Source: Geodermatophilus aquaeductus (GTDB taxonomy: Bacteria; Actinomycetota; Actinomycetes; Mycobacteriales; Geodermatophilaceae). From it: 64,000 nucleotides of DNA. Positions 50,285-59,700 of this stretch are shown piece by piece. Below the pieces are notes generated by a model, which made no database searches, was not told the DNA's origin, and saw nothing but the letters and a program-made list of their open reading frames with translations. The DNA lies in NCBI RefSeq assembly GCF_900182545.1, contig NZ_FXTJ01000006.1, forward strand, positions 186,001 to 250,000, read 5' to 3'. A program made the translations under genes and the position numbers. Numbering within the stretch: the first letter of the stretch is position 1; every line of letters starts with the position of its first letter.

Positions 50285-51496
50285 TCACATCCGCTCGAGG
50301 ACGGCGGCCAGGCCCTGCCCGCCGCCGATGCACATCGTCTCCAGGCCGTAGCGGGCGCCGCGGCGGTCCATCTCGCGGGTCAGCGTGGCGAGGATGCGGC
50401 CGCCGGTGGCGCCGACCGGGTGGCCGAGCGAGATGCCCGAGCCGTTGACGTTCATCCGGTCGAAGTCGGCCTCGGTGAAGCCCCACTCGCGGGTCACCGC
50501 CAGCACCTGGCTGGCGAAGGCCTCGTTGAGCTCGATGAGGTCGATGTCGGAGAGCTTGAGGCCGGCGAGGTCGAGGGCCTTCGCCGTCGCCGGGACCGGG
50601 CCGATGCCCATGGTCTTCGGCGGCACGCCGGCCACCGCCCACGACACGATGCGGGCCAGCGGGCGCAGCCCGAGCTCGGCCGCCTTCTCCGGCGAGGTGA
50701 CGACGCAGATCGCGGCGCCGTCGTTCTGGCCACTGGCGTTGCCGGCCGTGACGGTGGCCTCGGGGTCGTCCTTCCCCATGATCGGGCGCAGCTTCGCCAG
50801 CGTCTCGACGTTCGAGTCGGGGCGGATGTGCTCGTCACGGTCGACGACGGTGTCGCCCTTCCGGCCCTTGACGGTCACCGGGACGATCTCGTCGGCGAAG
50901 CGACCGGCCTCGGTGGCGGCGGCGGCGCGCTGGTGGCTGCGGACGGAGTACTCGTCCTGCTCCTCGCGCCCGATCCCGTACTCCCGGCGCAGGTTCTCGG
51001 CGGTCTCGAGCATGCCGCCGGGCACCGGGTGGTTCACCCCGCCGGCGGTGACGCGGCCGCGGGCCAGGCCGTCCTGCAGCAGGACGCCCGGGCCGGCCTT
51101 GACGCCCCACCGCATCGCGGTCGAGTAGAACGGCGCGTTGCTCATCGACTCGGCACCGCCGGCCAGCACCACCTCGGCCGAGCCGGTCTGCACCTGCATC
51201 GCCGCGTAGAGCACCGCCTGCAGGCCCGACCCGCAGCGGCGGTCGACCTGGATGCCCGCGGCGGTCACCGGGAGGCCGGCGTCCAGCGCGGCGACGCGGC
51301 CGATGGCCGGCGCCTCCATCGTCGGGTAGCAGTGGCCGAGGACGACGTCGTCGACCGACTCCGGCGGCAGGCCGGTGCGCTCGAGGAGCGCCTTGACGAC
51401 GGTCGAGGCCAGGTCCTGCACGGGCACGTCCCGCAGGGACCCCCCGAAGCCCCCGACCGGGGTCCGCAGCGGCTCACAGATGACCGCGTCACGCAC
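50285..51496 (-). CDS. acetyl-CoA C-acyltransferase (thiolase)
   Basis: 403 residues. Acyl-enzyme Cys in DRRCGSGLQAV, NEAFA, GHPVGATGG and CIGGGQG at the C-terminus are the full thiolase signature. It cleaves 3-oxoacyl-CoA or condenses acetyl-CoA units. GTG 51496 is chosen because GAGGAGG lies upstream at the right spacing and the extra 16 codons in front are not family-like. Upstream gene is the STAS protein, 111 bp away. Confidence 0.93.
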   Translation of the reverse strand: MRDAVICEPLRTPVGGFGGSLRDVPVQDLASTVVKALLERTGLPPESVDDVVLGHCYPTMEAPAIGRVAALDAGLPVTAAGIQVDRRCGSGLQAVLYAAMQVQTGSAEVVLAGGAESMSNAPFYSTAMRWGVKAGPGVLLQDGLARGRVTAGGVNHPVPGGMLETAENLRREYGIGREEQDEYSVRSHQRAAAATEAGRFADEIVPVTVKGRKGDTVVDRDEHIRPDSNVETLAKLRPIMGKDDPEATVTAGNASGQNDGAAICVVTSPEKAAELGLRPLARIVSWAVAGVPPKTMGIGPVPATAKALDLAGLKLSDIDLIELNEAFASQVLAVTREWGFTEADFDRMNVNGSGISLGHPVGATGGRILATLTREMDRRGARYGLETMCIGGGQGLAAVLERM

Positions 51497-51607
51497 GGCG
51501 TCCTCCTCGGCTCGTCGGTGCGGGCACGGCCCCGCCCTCGACACCGAGTCTGCTCCCCGCCGGACGGACCGGCGAGGGTGGCCCCTCCCGGGCCGGCGAC
51601 TCCCCGG

Positions 51608-51997
51608 TCAGGCGGCGCCGACGCCCGCCCCGGACCCGACCTGCTCGACGCCGAGCAGGTCCCACAGGCCGGTGACCTGCAGCGCCCGGCTGACGGCGCG
51701 GGTGCCGACGAGGACCCGCAGACGGGTGTCCTGGCCGGCGGCGGTGCGGTGGGCGACGGCCAGCGCGGAGAGGCCGGCGGAGTCGAGGAAGGTCACGGCC
51801 ACGAGGTCCACGGTCACCACACGCGGGCCGGAGGCGAAGGCGGTGTCGAGCGCGCGGCGCAGCATCGGCGCGGTGGCGCAGTCGACCTCACCGGACAGCA
51901 CGAGGCGGACGACGTCGTCCGAGATCACGGTGTCGACGGTGAGCAGGTCGTCGAGCGGGCCTGGGGTGGCGGGTGGGCCCTGGGAGAGAGTGGTCAC
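51608..51997 (-). CDS. STAS-domain anti-sigma factor antagonist
   Basis: 129-residue STAS protein. VVRLVLSGEVDCATAP and VAVTFLDSAGLSAL hold the phosphorylatable Ser of SpoIIAA/RsbV antagonists. It binds an anti-sigma kinase when unphosphorylated, freeing a sigma factor. GTG 51997 with AGAGGAG before it. It may be a substrate for the PP2C phosphatase at 32768, but no anti-sigma kinase gene is present in the window. Confidence 0.88.
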   Translation of the reverse strand: MTTLSQGPPATPGPLDDLLTVDTVISDDVVRLVLSGEVDCATAPMLRRALDTAFASGPRVVTVDLVAVTFLDSAGLSALAVAHRTAAGQDTRLRVLVGTRAVSRALQVTGLWDLLGVEQVGSGAGVGAA

Positions 51998-52338
51998 GGT
52001 GCGCTCCTCTGTGGAGAGCGAACCCGTGCGGAGGACAGCGGCTTGGGAAGGCCACACCACGGCGCGGAGTCCGGCATGGGGATGCACGGCTGGATGTTGA
52101 ACCGCAACCCGGACGGTAGGCCCGGTGCCGGAGGGACGCAAGGTCCGCGCCGGGGTGCCCCCCGTCGCGTCCCGGCGTGTCGCCCACTCCCGACCGGGGC
52201 CGTGACCAGGCACACCACCGCCGGCGGCCCCCGCGGGACGGGCAGCCGGGCCACGGCGGCCGGGCGTGGCGCAGACCTCCTCCCGCCGCCTCCCCCGGCC
52301 CCGCCGGCCCGCTCGCGACGGCGGGGATACTGGTCGTC

Positions 52339-52641
52339 GTGAAGACGCGACTGGGACTGGCGATCGCGGTCTGGGCGGCGGTCTCGGTCGTGGCGTTCCT
52401 CGCGATCCCCGACGTCATCGTCAGCGCGGGGCTGGTCATCTTCGGCGCCGTCCTGCTGCTCGTCCTCGCAATGGCGCAGGACTGGGACGCGCACGCCTCC
52501 TTCGAGGAGCGCGAGATGCTGCGCGCCCGCCGGCGCAAGGCCCGCTGGGAGCGCACCGCCGGGTCCCGCGCCCGCGACCGCGAGCGCTGGGAGGCCCACC
52601 AGGCGCGCCGCGCCGCCCGCGCCACCGACGAGCAGCGGTAA
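52339..52641 (+). CDS. small membrane protein with two helices
   Basis: 100 residues: two adjacent hydrophobic helices (LAIAVWAAVSVVAFLAI; VSAGLVIFGAVLLLVLAMA) followed by a long, highly charged Arg/Glu helix. Likely a cytoplasm-facing charged tail. Function unknown. GTG 52339; no clear ribosome site. The 201-bp gap after it holds a possible leaderless three-codon frame ATG-CGC-TCC-TGA at 52683. Confidence 0.55.
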   Translation: MKTRLGLAIAVWAAVSVVAFLAIPDVIVSAGLVIFGAVLLLVLAMAQDWDAHASFEEREMLRARRRKARWERTAGSRARDRERWEAHQARRAARATDEQR

Positions 52642-52842
52642 ACCGTTCGACGGGGCGCGCCCGGGCGCCCTACCGTCGCGGCATGCGCTCCTGAGCCGTC
52701 CGCCTCGCTGCGACGTCCGCGTCCCCGACCGGGGCGCCCGCGGGTCGAGTTCCCCTCCCCGCTCCCGTCCGCCCTCCCGGGCGTTCCCCTCCCTGGCTGC
52801 CGGCTGCCCGCGGCCGGTCCGACCTCCCTCCCGGAGGCCCCC

Positions 52843-53256
52843 GTGTCACGTCCCGTCCGTTCCCTGCCCGTCCGTTCCCTGCCCGCCCGTTCCCTGCCCG
52901 CCCGTTCCCTGCCATCGGAGGCCGCTGCCGCGCGCGACGCCCTCCCCGCCGCGGACGCCGCCGCCTTCGAGCGGCTCGCCTCCTCGGTGCTCGCCTCCCC
53001 CGGGGCGGCGCTCGGCCCGGTCCTGCGCGCCCAGCTCCCCGGGACCGCCGGGATCCGCTGGCTCCGCACCGCCGGTCTGGCGCCGACCGCCCGCGCCGGC
53101 TCGCTGACGGCGGAGCAGTGGACGTCGCTGTTCTCCTGCTGGCGGTCGACCGCGGCCGCGCCGACGGCCGGCGGCCTCCCCGCCCGCCGGGGCGGCGGGC
53201 GGACCTCGGCGCACGGGCACGCGCCCGGCGCCCTGGCCGCTCCCCGCTGGCACTGA
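52843..53256 (+). CDS. hypothetical protein with RSLP repeats
   Basis: 137 residues from GTG 52843, with GGAGG before it. The N-terminus repeats RSLP(V/A) four times, from a 15-bp DNA repeat. Residues ~55-105 (IRWLRTAGLAPTARAGSLTAEQW) look like the C-terminal helical domain of rRNA adenine dimethyltransferases (KsgA/RsmA), but the methyltransferase core is missing, so it may be a decayed remnant or an unrelated small domain. Real expression is uncertain. Confidence 0.4.
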   Translation: MSRPVRSLPVRSLPARSLPARSLPSEAAAARDALPAADAAAFERLASSVLASPGAALGPVLRAQLPGTAGIRWLRTAGLAPTARAGSLTAEQWTSLFSCWRSTAAAPTAGGLPARRGGGRTSAHGHAPGALAAPRWH

Positions 53257-53275
53257 CGGCCGCCCGGTCGATCAA

Positions 53276-53331
53276 GGCCCCCCTGCAGGGGCCCGACGCG
53301 AGCTCGCGAGCGTCGGGGGGCAGGGGGGTCC
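53276..53331. repeat. hairpin family B, copy 3
   Basis: Outer arms CCCCCCTGC / GCAGGGGGG and inner arms CCGACGC / GCGTCGG around GAGCTCGCGA. Begins exactly at the stop of the sacsin-like gene (minus strand TGA-GGACCCC). Confidence 0.85.
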
Positions 53332-56300
53332 TCACTCGACCGCGTCCTCCGCGGCGAGGTCGGCCGAGCGGCCGGGCTCGGCGAAGGCCTCGGCCAGCGC
53401 CTGGCGCAGCGGCCAGGCGCCGGCCCGCCAGGCCAGCGCCCGGCCGAGCGCGCCCGGGCTCCCGTCCACGCAGTCGACCGCCTCGCCGGGCCACCACGGC
53501 ACCGCCCGGCCGCCGGCGAGCAGCGGCTCGTGCACGGCGACCTCCCCCGTCAGCTCCGGCACCCCGAGGCGGGCGGCGGCGAGGTCGGCACCGGGCACCG
53601 CGGCCCACCGCTGGCGGCGCACCGGCGTGCTCCTGACCTCCGCCCGCACCCGCTCGCTCGCCAGCGGCAGGTCCAGCAGGTCGGCCACCGGCCCGGGCGC
53701 GCCGCCGGCCGGCACGAGCAGCGCGCCGGCCAGGGGCTGCAGCCACGGCGCGTCCAGCACGAGGACGGCCTCGCGCCCGGGGTCGGCCACGCGGTCCGGC
53801 GCCACCCGCACGCCCGCAGGCGGGTCGACGTCGACGCCGTCGAGCGCCCGGGCGAGGCGGGCGTACACGGTCCGCAGCACCGGCGCCGGCACGGTGCGGT
53901 CCGGGTCGCCCAGCCGCTCGAGCAGGTCGAGCGCGGTGTCGACGTCGGCGAGGACGTCCTCGACGGTGGCCGGCAGGCGCAGCCGCCCGAGCACCGCCTC
54001 CGGACCGGTGGCGGCGTCGTACAACCCCTGCAGCTCCCGGCTGCCCGGCGCGCAGAGCCGGTCGGGCCGGCGGCCGCCGAGCACCGGGTGCGTGCCGAGC
54101 CACCAGCGCAGGTAGCCGGGCACCGGCACGCCGTCGAGGACGACGTCGGCCCACGCCTCGTCGGGCAGCGCGGCCAGCAGCGGCAGCGCGGCGGCCCAGT
54201 CGGCGACCAGCTCCAGGTCCCGGACGGCGGTCAGCGGCGGCCACGACGGCGGCGGCGCGCCGGGTGGCAGCCGGTCGACGACGGCGTCGGCCCACTCGTC
54301 GGCGGCGTCGACGTCGAGGTCGTCGGGGTCCTCGGCGCGGACCAGCGCGAAGTCGGCGAGCACCCCGGCCGCGCGCAGGGTCGCGGGGTCGTGCTCCGCG
54401 GCGAAGTCCGGGTCGAGCGTCCCGAGGGCGCCGTCGGTGAGCACCGCGGCCAGCGGCGTGCCGGGCAGCAGCAGCTCCCCCGCCGGCGCCCACGCACCGT
54501 CGGCGTCGGGCAGCGCGAGCTCGGCCAGCCACGGCAGCTCACCGGGCGCGGTGCCGGCGGCGGCGACCAGCGCCAGCACCGCCCGCGCCAGCGCGGCCGG
54601 GTCGCCGTCGTCCCACCCCTCCTCGACGGCGTCCACCGACTCCTCCACCGCGGCCCGCACGGCGGGGTCGGCGAGCAGGACGGCGGCGGTGGCCGGGCGC
54701 GCGCCCAACCGTTCGAGCAGCCGCCGCGCGGCCGGGGGCGCCACCGCGGCGGGCTCGGCGACCCGCAGGGACAGCGGCCCCAGGTGCGCCACCGGCAGGT
54801 CGTCGGCGGGCAGGAGCACGTCGGCCGGGCCGGAGGCGGTGCGCCCGTCGGCCAGCGGCACGGGCAGGGCGCCGAGCTCCTCGCGGTCGGCGCCGTCGAG
54901 CGCGGCGTAGAGCCGGGCCCACCACTGCGGCGGCCGGCTGATCCCGGCGACCGCCTCGACCACCGCGGCCGGGCCGACCCGCCGCACGCCCAGGGCGGCC
55001 AGCGCGGGGGCGCCGTCGCGGCGGGACCAGCCGGCCGGCAGCAGCCCGGGCAGGACGCCGGCGAGGACCTCGACCGGCTCCTCCCGGTCGTCGTCGAGCA
55101 CGGCGGCGCGGGGAGGGAGCTGCCGGGCGCCGGCGTCGTCGGCCTGCGGCAGCCAGGGCGCGGCGCGCAGCCGGTCGAGGACCGCCGAGCCGAGCGCCGC
55201 GTCGAGCTCGGCGGCGGCCAGGCCGATGCGGGGAACCAGGGCCAGCACCGCGGGGTCGCCGGCGAGCGCGGTGACCAGGTCGGCGTAGGTGTCCGCGGCG
55301 ACGGTGACCAGCGCGTCGGTGACCGGGCCGGGCGCCACGTGCCGGCGGTCGGGCCCCAGCGGGAACGGCGCGACGAGGCGCACCGGGAGCGACAGCGGCT
55401 CGTCGCTCGGGGTGGGCGCGTGCAGGACCTGGCGCCCGGTCAGGGGAACCGGCCGGCCGTCGTCGTCGAGGGGGACCGCCCAGGTCACGGTGTAGCCGCG
55501 GCGGGCGCGCTCCTCGACCGGGCGGTCGGCCAGCAGGTCTGCGGGCAGCTCGCCGCTGCGGGTCGCGAGGCGCCAGGTGGTGGTGCGGTCGCCGTCGCGG
55601 ACGTGGGCCAGCGGCGGCTCGGACGTGCAGGTGAGCAGGCGCGCGGTCCCGTCGACGACGACCTCGACCTCGGCGAGCCCCGGCAGCGCGAGCAGCAGCT
55701 CGGCCTCCAGCTGCTCGAGCGCGGCGCGGACGGCGGCCCGCGAGCCGGCGCGCAGCGGCAGGACGACGTCGGTGGCGTATCCCTCCGGCGGTGGCCCCTC
55801 GGCCGGCCACGGCAGCCGCAGCACCGGGACGGCGCCGTCGCGGCGGCCCAGCTCGGCGGCGAGCGCCGGGACGTCGGCCACCGCGGCCCGGGTGTGCGCC
55901 GCGCTGAACCGCACGCCGCCGGTGGTGGAGTGGACGGCGGGTTCGTCACTGACGGCGAGGACGGCGGCGAACCCGACCCCGAAGCGGCCGACGGTCTGGA
56001 GCCGGCGCCCACCCGCGGCTCCGGAGCGGCCGACGGTCTGGACCTCGTCCCGCTTCGCCGACGCGCGCAGGGTGGCCAGCCCCGTGACGCCGTCGGCGTC
56101 CAGCGGCGCCCCGGTGTTGGCGGCGTGCAGCACCTCTCCCCCGCCGCCGACGTCGACCAGCTCCAGCCGCAGCCGGCCGGGCACGCCGGCGCGGAGGGCG
56201 GCGTCGGCGGCGTTCTGCGCCAGCTCGACCAGCAGCCGGTCCCGGTACCCGCCGCGGACCAGGTCCTCCTCGGCGTTGGCGTCCTCGCGGAAGCGCGCCG

Positions 56301-56376
56301 GGGAGCCGGCCCACGCCGCCAGCACGCGGCGGCGCACGCCCGCGGTGTCGAAGGGGTCGGCCACGGGCGTCAGCAT
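53332..56376 (-). CDS. sacsin-like GHKL ATPase, 1014 residues
   Basis: N-terminal ~200 residues form a GHKL (Hsp90-type) ATPase: LVELAQNAADAALRAG holds the metal-binding Asn, and GRFGVGFAAVLAVSDEP the lid and ATP-binding Gly box. The remaining ~800 residues are Ala/Leu-rich with no recognised domain, like sacsin-related actinobacterial proteins. Unusually, a 42-bp duplication adds 14 residues in the lid: VQTVGRSG (112-118) is repeated at 126-132 (LQTVGRFG). Function unknown; a chaperone-like or defence role has been suggested for relatives. ATG 56376; GTG 56361 is an alternative. Confidence 0.8.
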   Translation of the reverse strand: MLTPVADPFDTAGVRRRVLAAWAGSPARFREDANAEEDLVRGGYRDRLLVELAQNAADAALRAGVPGRLRLELVDVGGGGEVLHAANTGAPLDADGVTGLATLRASAKRDEVQTVGRSGAAGGRRLQTVGRFGVGFAAVLAVSDEPAVHSTTGGVRFSAAHTRAAVADVPALAAELGRRDGAVPVLRLPWPAEGPPPEGYATDVVLPLRAGSRAAVRAALEQLEAELLLALPGLAEVEVVVDGTARLLTCTSEPPLAHVRDGDRTTTWRLATRSGELPADLLADRPVEERARRGYTVTWAVPLDDDGRPVPLTGRQVLHAPTPSDEPLSLPVRLVAPFPLGPDRRHVAPGPVTDALVTVAADTYADLVTALAGDPAVLALVPRIGLAAAELDAALGSAVLDRLRAAPWLPQADDAGARQLPPRAAVLDDDREEPVEVLAGVLPGLLPAGWSRRDGAPALAALGVRRVGPAAVVEAVAGISRPPQWWARLYAALDGADREELGALPVPLADGRTASGPADVLLPADDLPVAHLGPLSLRVAEPAAVAPPAARRLLERLGARPATAAVLLADPAVRAAVEESVDAVEEGWDDGDPAALARAVLALVAAAGTAPGELPWLAELALPDADGAWAPAGELLLPGTPLAAVLTDGALGTLDPDFAAEHDPATLRAAGVLADFALVRAEDPDDLDVDAADEWADAVVDRLPPGAPPPSWPPLTAVRDLELVADWAAALPLLAALPDEAWADVVLDGVPVPGYLRWWLGTHPVLGGRRPDRLCAPGSRELQGLYDAATGPEAVLGRLRLPATVEDVLADVDTALDLLERLGDPDRTVPAPVLRTVYARLARALDGVDVDPPAGVRVAPDRVADPGREAVLVLDAPWLQPLAGALLVPAGGAPGPVADLLDLPLASERVRAEVRSTPVRRQRWAAVPGADLAAARLGVPELTGEVAVHEPLLAGGRAVPWWPGEAVDCVDGSPGALGRALAWRAGAWPLRQALAEAFAEPGRSADLAAEDAVE
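55984..56042. repeat. 17-bp direct repeat from a 42-bp duplication
   Basis: GCGGCCGACGGTCTGGA occurs at 55984-56000 and 56026-56042; the in-frame 42-bp step lies in the ATP-lid of the sacsin-like gene. Confidence 0.9.
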
Positions 56377-56421
56377 GGCAGCGCGCGGGTCCCCCGAACG
56401 GGTCCCCGGCCGGAGCTACGC

Positions 56422-57990
56422 ATGAGTAACTTGCCGGGTAACCTGCGCCACATGTCGCTCGCCGAGCAGATGGACACGGTCACCGCAGGCGCCGCCGGCA
56501 CGGTCGACCGGCACGCCACCACCGAGACCTTCGAGTCGACGAACCCGGCCACCGGTGCCGTCGTCGGCGTCTTCCCCGTGCACGACGACTCCGCGGTGCA
56601 GGAGACCGTCGAGCGGGCCCGCCCGGCCGCGCAGCGCTGGGCCGAGCTCGGGTTCGACGGGCGCCGGCAGCGGCTGGCCGCCTACCGCGGCTACCTGGCC
56701 CGCCGGCTGCACGAGCTCGCCGACCTGGTGCACCGGGAGAACGGCAAGCCGCACGCCGACGCGATCCTCGAGATCACCCTGGCCATCGACCACCTGGCCT
56801 GGGCCGGCACGCACGCACGGAAGACGCTCGGCGAGCGCCGCGTGCGCGCCGGGATGCTCGCGGCCAACCACGCCGCGTACCTGGAGTACCAGCCGCTCGG
56901 CGTCGTCGGCGTGATCGGCCCGTGGAACTACCCGGTGTTCACGCCGATGGGCTCGATCGCCTACGCGCTGGCCGCGGGCAACGCCGTCGTCTTCAAGCCC
57001 TCGGAGTACACGCCCGCCGTCGGCGCGTGGCTGGCCGCCGCCTGGCGGGCCGCCGTCCCCGACGTCGCCGACGCCTTCCAGGTCGTCACCGGGTTCGGCG
57101 AGACCGGGGCCGCCCTGTGTCGCGCCGGCGTGGGCAAGCTCGCCTTCACCGGCTCGGCGCCCACCGGGCGGAAGGTCATGGCCGCCTGCGCCGAGACGCT
57201 CACCCCGGTGCTCATGGAGCTCGGCGGCAAGGACGCGATGATCGTCGACGACGACGCCGACGTCGCCGCCGCGGCCGACGCCGCCGTGTGGGGCGCCATG
57301 AGCAACGCGGGGCAGACCTGCATCGGCATCGAGCGGGTCTACGCCACCGCGCCGGTGTACGACCGGTTCGTCGCCGAGGTCACCGAGCGGGTGCGCGGAC
57401 TGCGCCCCGGCTCCGACGACGAGGCCGCCTACGGCCCGATGACGATGGCCGCGCAGACCGACGTCGTGAAGCGGCACCTCGAGGACGCGACGTCCTCCGG
57501 CGGCCGGGCCGTGCTCGGCGGCACCGTCGACGGCGGGTTCATCCCGCCGACCGTGCTGCTCGACGTCCCCGAGTCCTCCTCCGCGGTGCGCGAGGAGACC
57601 TTCGGGCCGACGCTCACCATCACCCGGGTCGCCGACGCCGAGGAGGCATTGGCGCGGACCAACGCGACGTCCTACGGGCTGGCCGGCGCGGTGTTCAGCC
57701 GGTCGAAGGCGCGCGCGATGGACCTCGCCCGCCGGATGCGCAGCGGCATGACCAGCGTGAACTCCGTGCTGACCTTCGCCTCGATCCCGGCGCTGCCCTT
57801 CGGCGGCGTGGGCGAGAGCGGCTTCGGCCGGATCCACGGCGAGGACGGGCTCAAGGAGTTCACCCGCGCCAAGGCGATCACCCGGCAGAGGTACGCGCTG
57901 CCGGTGAACCTCATGTCGTTCACCCGCCCGCCGGCCGCGGCCGACGCGCTGGCGCGGGTGATGGGCATGGTGCACGGGCGGCACCGGTGA
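56422..57990 (+). CDS. aldehyde dehydrogenase
   Basis: 522 residues (512 if ATG 56452 is the start). Catalytic Cys in NAGQTCIGIERV (about residue 299) and Glu in MELGGKD (about 266), with FTGSAPTGRKV for NAD binding and PWNYPVF for the substrate tunnel. It oxidises an aldehyde to its acid with NAD(P)+. Its stop overlaps the GTG of the GMC oxidoreductase, so an alcohol-to-acid pathway is likely, for example choline/glycine-betaine or another alcohol. ATG 56422 has GGAG at fair spacing; two GTAAC direct repeats 12 bp apart lie just after it and would suit an operator if ATG 56452 is real. Confidence 0.9.
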   Translation: MSNLPGNLRHMSLAEQMDTVTAGAAGTVDRHATTETFESTNPATGAVVGVFPVHDDSAVQETVERARPAAQRWAELGFDGRRQRLAAYRGYLARRLHELADLVHRENGKPHADAILEITLAIDHLAWAGTHARKTLGERRVRAGMLAANHAAYLEYQPLGVVGVIGPWNYPVFTPMGSIAYALAAGNAVVFKPSEYTPAVGAWLAAAWRAAVPDVADAFQVVTGFGETGAALCRAGVGKLAFTGSAPTGRKVMAACAETLTPVLMELGGKDAMIVDDDADVAAAADAAVWGAMSNAGQTCIGIERVYATAPVYDRFVAEVTERVRGLRPGSDDEAAYGPMTMAAQTDVVKRHLEDATSSGGRAVLGGTVDGGFIPPTVLLDVPESSSAVREETFGPTLTITRVADAEEALARTNATSYGLAGAVFSRSKARAMDLARRMRSGMTSVNSVLTFASIPALPFGGVGESGFGRIHGEDGLKEFTRAKAITRQRYALPVNLMSFTRPPAAADALARVMGMVHGRHR

Positions 57991-59618
57991 CCGACGTGCA
58001 GGACCCGGCACCCGGGACGGAGTACGACGTCGTCGTCGTGGGGGCCGGGTCGGCCGGCTGCGCGCTGGCCGCCCGGCTGACCGAGGACCCCTCGGTGCGG
58101 GTGCTGCTGCTGGAGGCCGGCGGTTCCGACGACGTCCTCGAGGTGCAGATCCCGGCCGCGATGTACAAGGTCTGGCGCACCCGCCGGGACTGGAACTACA
58201 CGACCGAGCCGCAGCCGGGCCTCGGCGGCCGCGGGCTGTTCTGGCCGCGCGGCAAGCTGCTGGGCGGGTCGTCGTCGATCAACGCGATGATCTACGTCCG
58301 CGGCGCGGCCGCCGACTACGACGAGTGGGCGCAGCTCACCGGTGACCCGGCGTGGTCCTACGAGGCGGTGCTGCCGCTGTTCCGGCGGATGGAGGACAAC
58401 GCGCGCGGCGCCGACCGCTTCCACGGCGTCGGCGGGCCGCTGCGGGTCGAGGACCTGCGCTCGCCGCACGCGTGGACCCGCGCGGTGGTCGGGTCGGCGC
58501 TGGCGGCCGGCTACCCGCGCAACGACGACTTCAACGGCGCCACCCAGGACGGCGTGGGCCAGTACCAGGTGACGCAGCGGCGCGGCCGCCGCTGGTCGGC
58601 CGCCGACGCCTACCTGCGCCCGGCACTGGGCCGGCCGAACCTCACCGTGCTCACCGGGGCGCTCACCACCCGGGTGCTGCTGTCGGGCGGGCGGGCCACC
58701 GGCGTGGAGTACCGGCGCGGCGGGCAGACGCACACCGCACACGCGGCCGGCGAGGTCGTGCTCAGCGGCGGTGCGGTGAACTCCCCGCAACTGCTCATGC
58801 TCTCGGGCATCGGGCCCGGCGCCCACCTGCGCGAGGTCGGCGTCGACGTCGTCCACGACCTGCCCGGTGTCGGCGGCGGTCTGCAGGACCACCCGCTGGT
58901 GCCGGTCATCTGGGACGTGCGGTCCGGCAGGTCGCTGCTGCGGGCGGAGTCGCCGTCGGGGTACGCGCGGTGGTTCGGCGCCCGGCGCGGGCCGCTGTCG
59001 TCGAACCTGGCCGAGGCGGGGCTGTTCACCCGCTCGCGCCCCGACCTCGAGCACCCCGACCTGCAGTACCACTTCCTGCCGGTCAAGTTCTGGCGGCAGG
59101 CGGAGGTCGACCCCGACGTCGACGCGTTCACCGCGGCCGCCGTCCTGGTGCACGTGCACTCCCGCGGCTCGGTGCGGCTGCGCTCGGCCGACCCGACGTG
59201 GGCGCCGGCCATCGACGCCGGCTACCTCACCGACGAGCGCGACCTCGACGCGCTGGTCACCGGCGTGGAGAAGGCCCGAGAGATCGCCGCGGTGGGGCCG
59301 CTCGCGTCGGTGCTGGCCGGCGAGTGGTCGCCCGGGAGCTCGGTGCGGACGCGCGAGGGGCTGCGGCAGTCGGTGCGGGACACCCTCGAGTCGCTGTACC
59401 ACCCGGTGTCCTCGTGCCGGATGGGCACCGACGACGACTCGGTCGTGGACCCGCAGCTGCGCGTGCACGGGCTCGAGGGGCTGCGGGTGGTGGACGCCTC
59501 GGTGATGCCGACGCTGGTCCGCGGCAACACCAACGCGCCCACGATCATGATCGCCGAGCGTGCCGCCGACCTCCTGGCCGGCCGCACCGTCGACCCCGCC
59601 CTGGTCGCCACCGCCTGA
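57987..59618 (+). CDS. GMC-family FAD alcohol oxidoreductase (choline dehydrogenase-like)
   Basis: 543 residues. VVVGAGSAGCALAARL is the FAD-binding fold, LLEAGG and LGGSSSINAMIYVRG follow, and YHPVSSCRMG near residue 470 holds the catalytic His. Family members oxidise choline, alcohols or alkanols; the substrate is not decided. GTG 57987 overlaps the ALDH stop (GTGA), so both enzymes act in series. Confidence 0.9.
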   Translation: MTDVQDPAPGTEYDVVVVGAGSAGCALAARLTEDPSVRVLLLEAGGSDDVLEVQIPAAMYKVWRTRRDWNYTTEPQPGLGGRGLFWPRGKLLGGSSSINAMIYVRGAAADYDEWAQLTGDPAWSYEAVLPLFRRMEDNARGADRFHGVGGPLRVEDLRSPHAWTRAVVGSALAAGYPRNDDFNGATQDGVGQYQVTQRRGRRWSAADAYLRPALGRPNLTVLTGALTTRVLLSGGRATGVEYRRGGQTHTAHAAGEVVLSGGAVNSPQLLMLSGIGPGAHLREVGVDVVHDLPGVGGGLQDHPLVPVIWDVRSGRSLLRAESPSGYARWFGARRGPLSSNLAEAGLFTRSRPDLEHPDLQYHFLPVKFWRQAEVDPDVDAFTAAAVLVHVHSRGSVRLRSADPTWAPAIDAGYLTDERDLDALVTGVEKAREIAAVGPLASVLAGEWSPGSSVRTREGLRQSVRDTLESLYHPVSSCRMGTDDDSVVDPQLRVHGLEGLRVVDASVMPTLVRGNTNAPTIMIAERAADLLAGRTVDPALVATA

Positions 59619-59700
59619 GAGGTCGTGCGGGAGGGGCTGTCCGCAGCCCGCCGTCCGGAGCATCCTCGGGTCCCGCCAGGACCAGCAACGAGGAGGAGCC

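Noticed and set aside
52683..52694. Three-codon leader peptide ATG-CGC-TCC-TGA
   Set aside because: Too short to support, no attenuator structure could be tied to it.
53530..56421. Long plus-strand frame antisense to the sacsin-like gene
   Set aside because: Basic Gly/Arg/Gln shadow; the true ALDH start is near its end.
56426..56442. GTAAC direct repeats as a TetR operator
   Set aside because: They are direct not inverted, and overlap the probable ALDH coding start; kept only as a comment.
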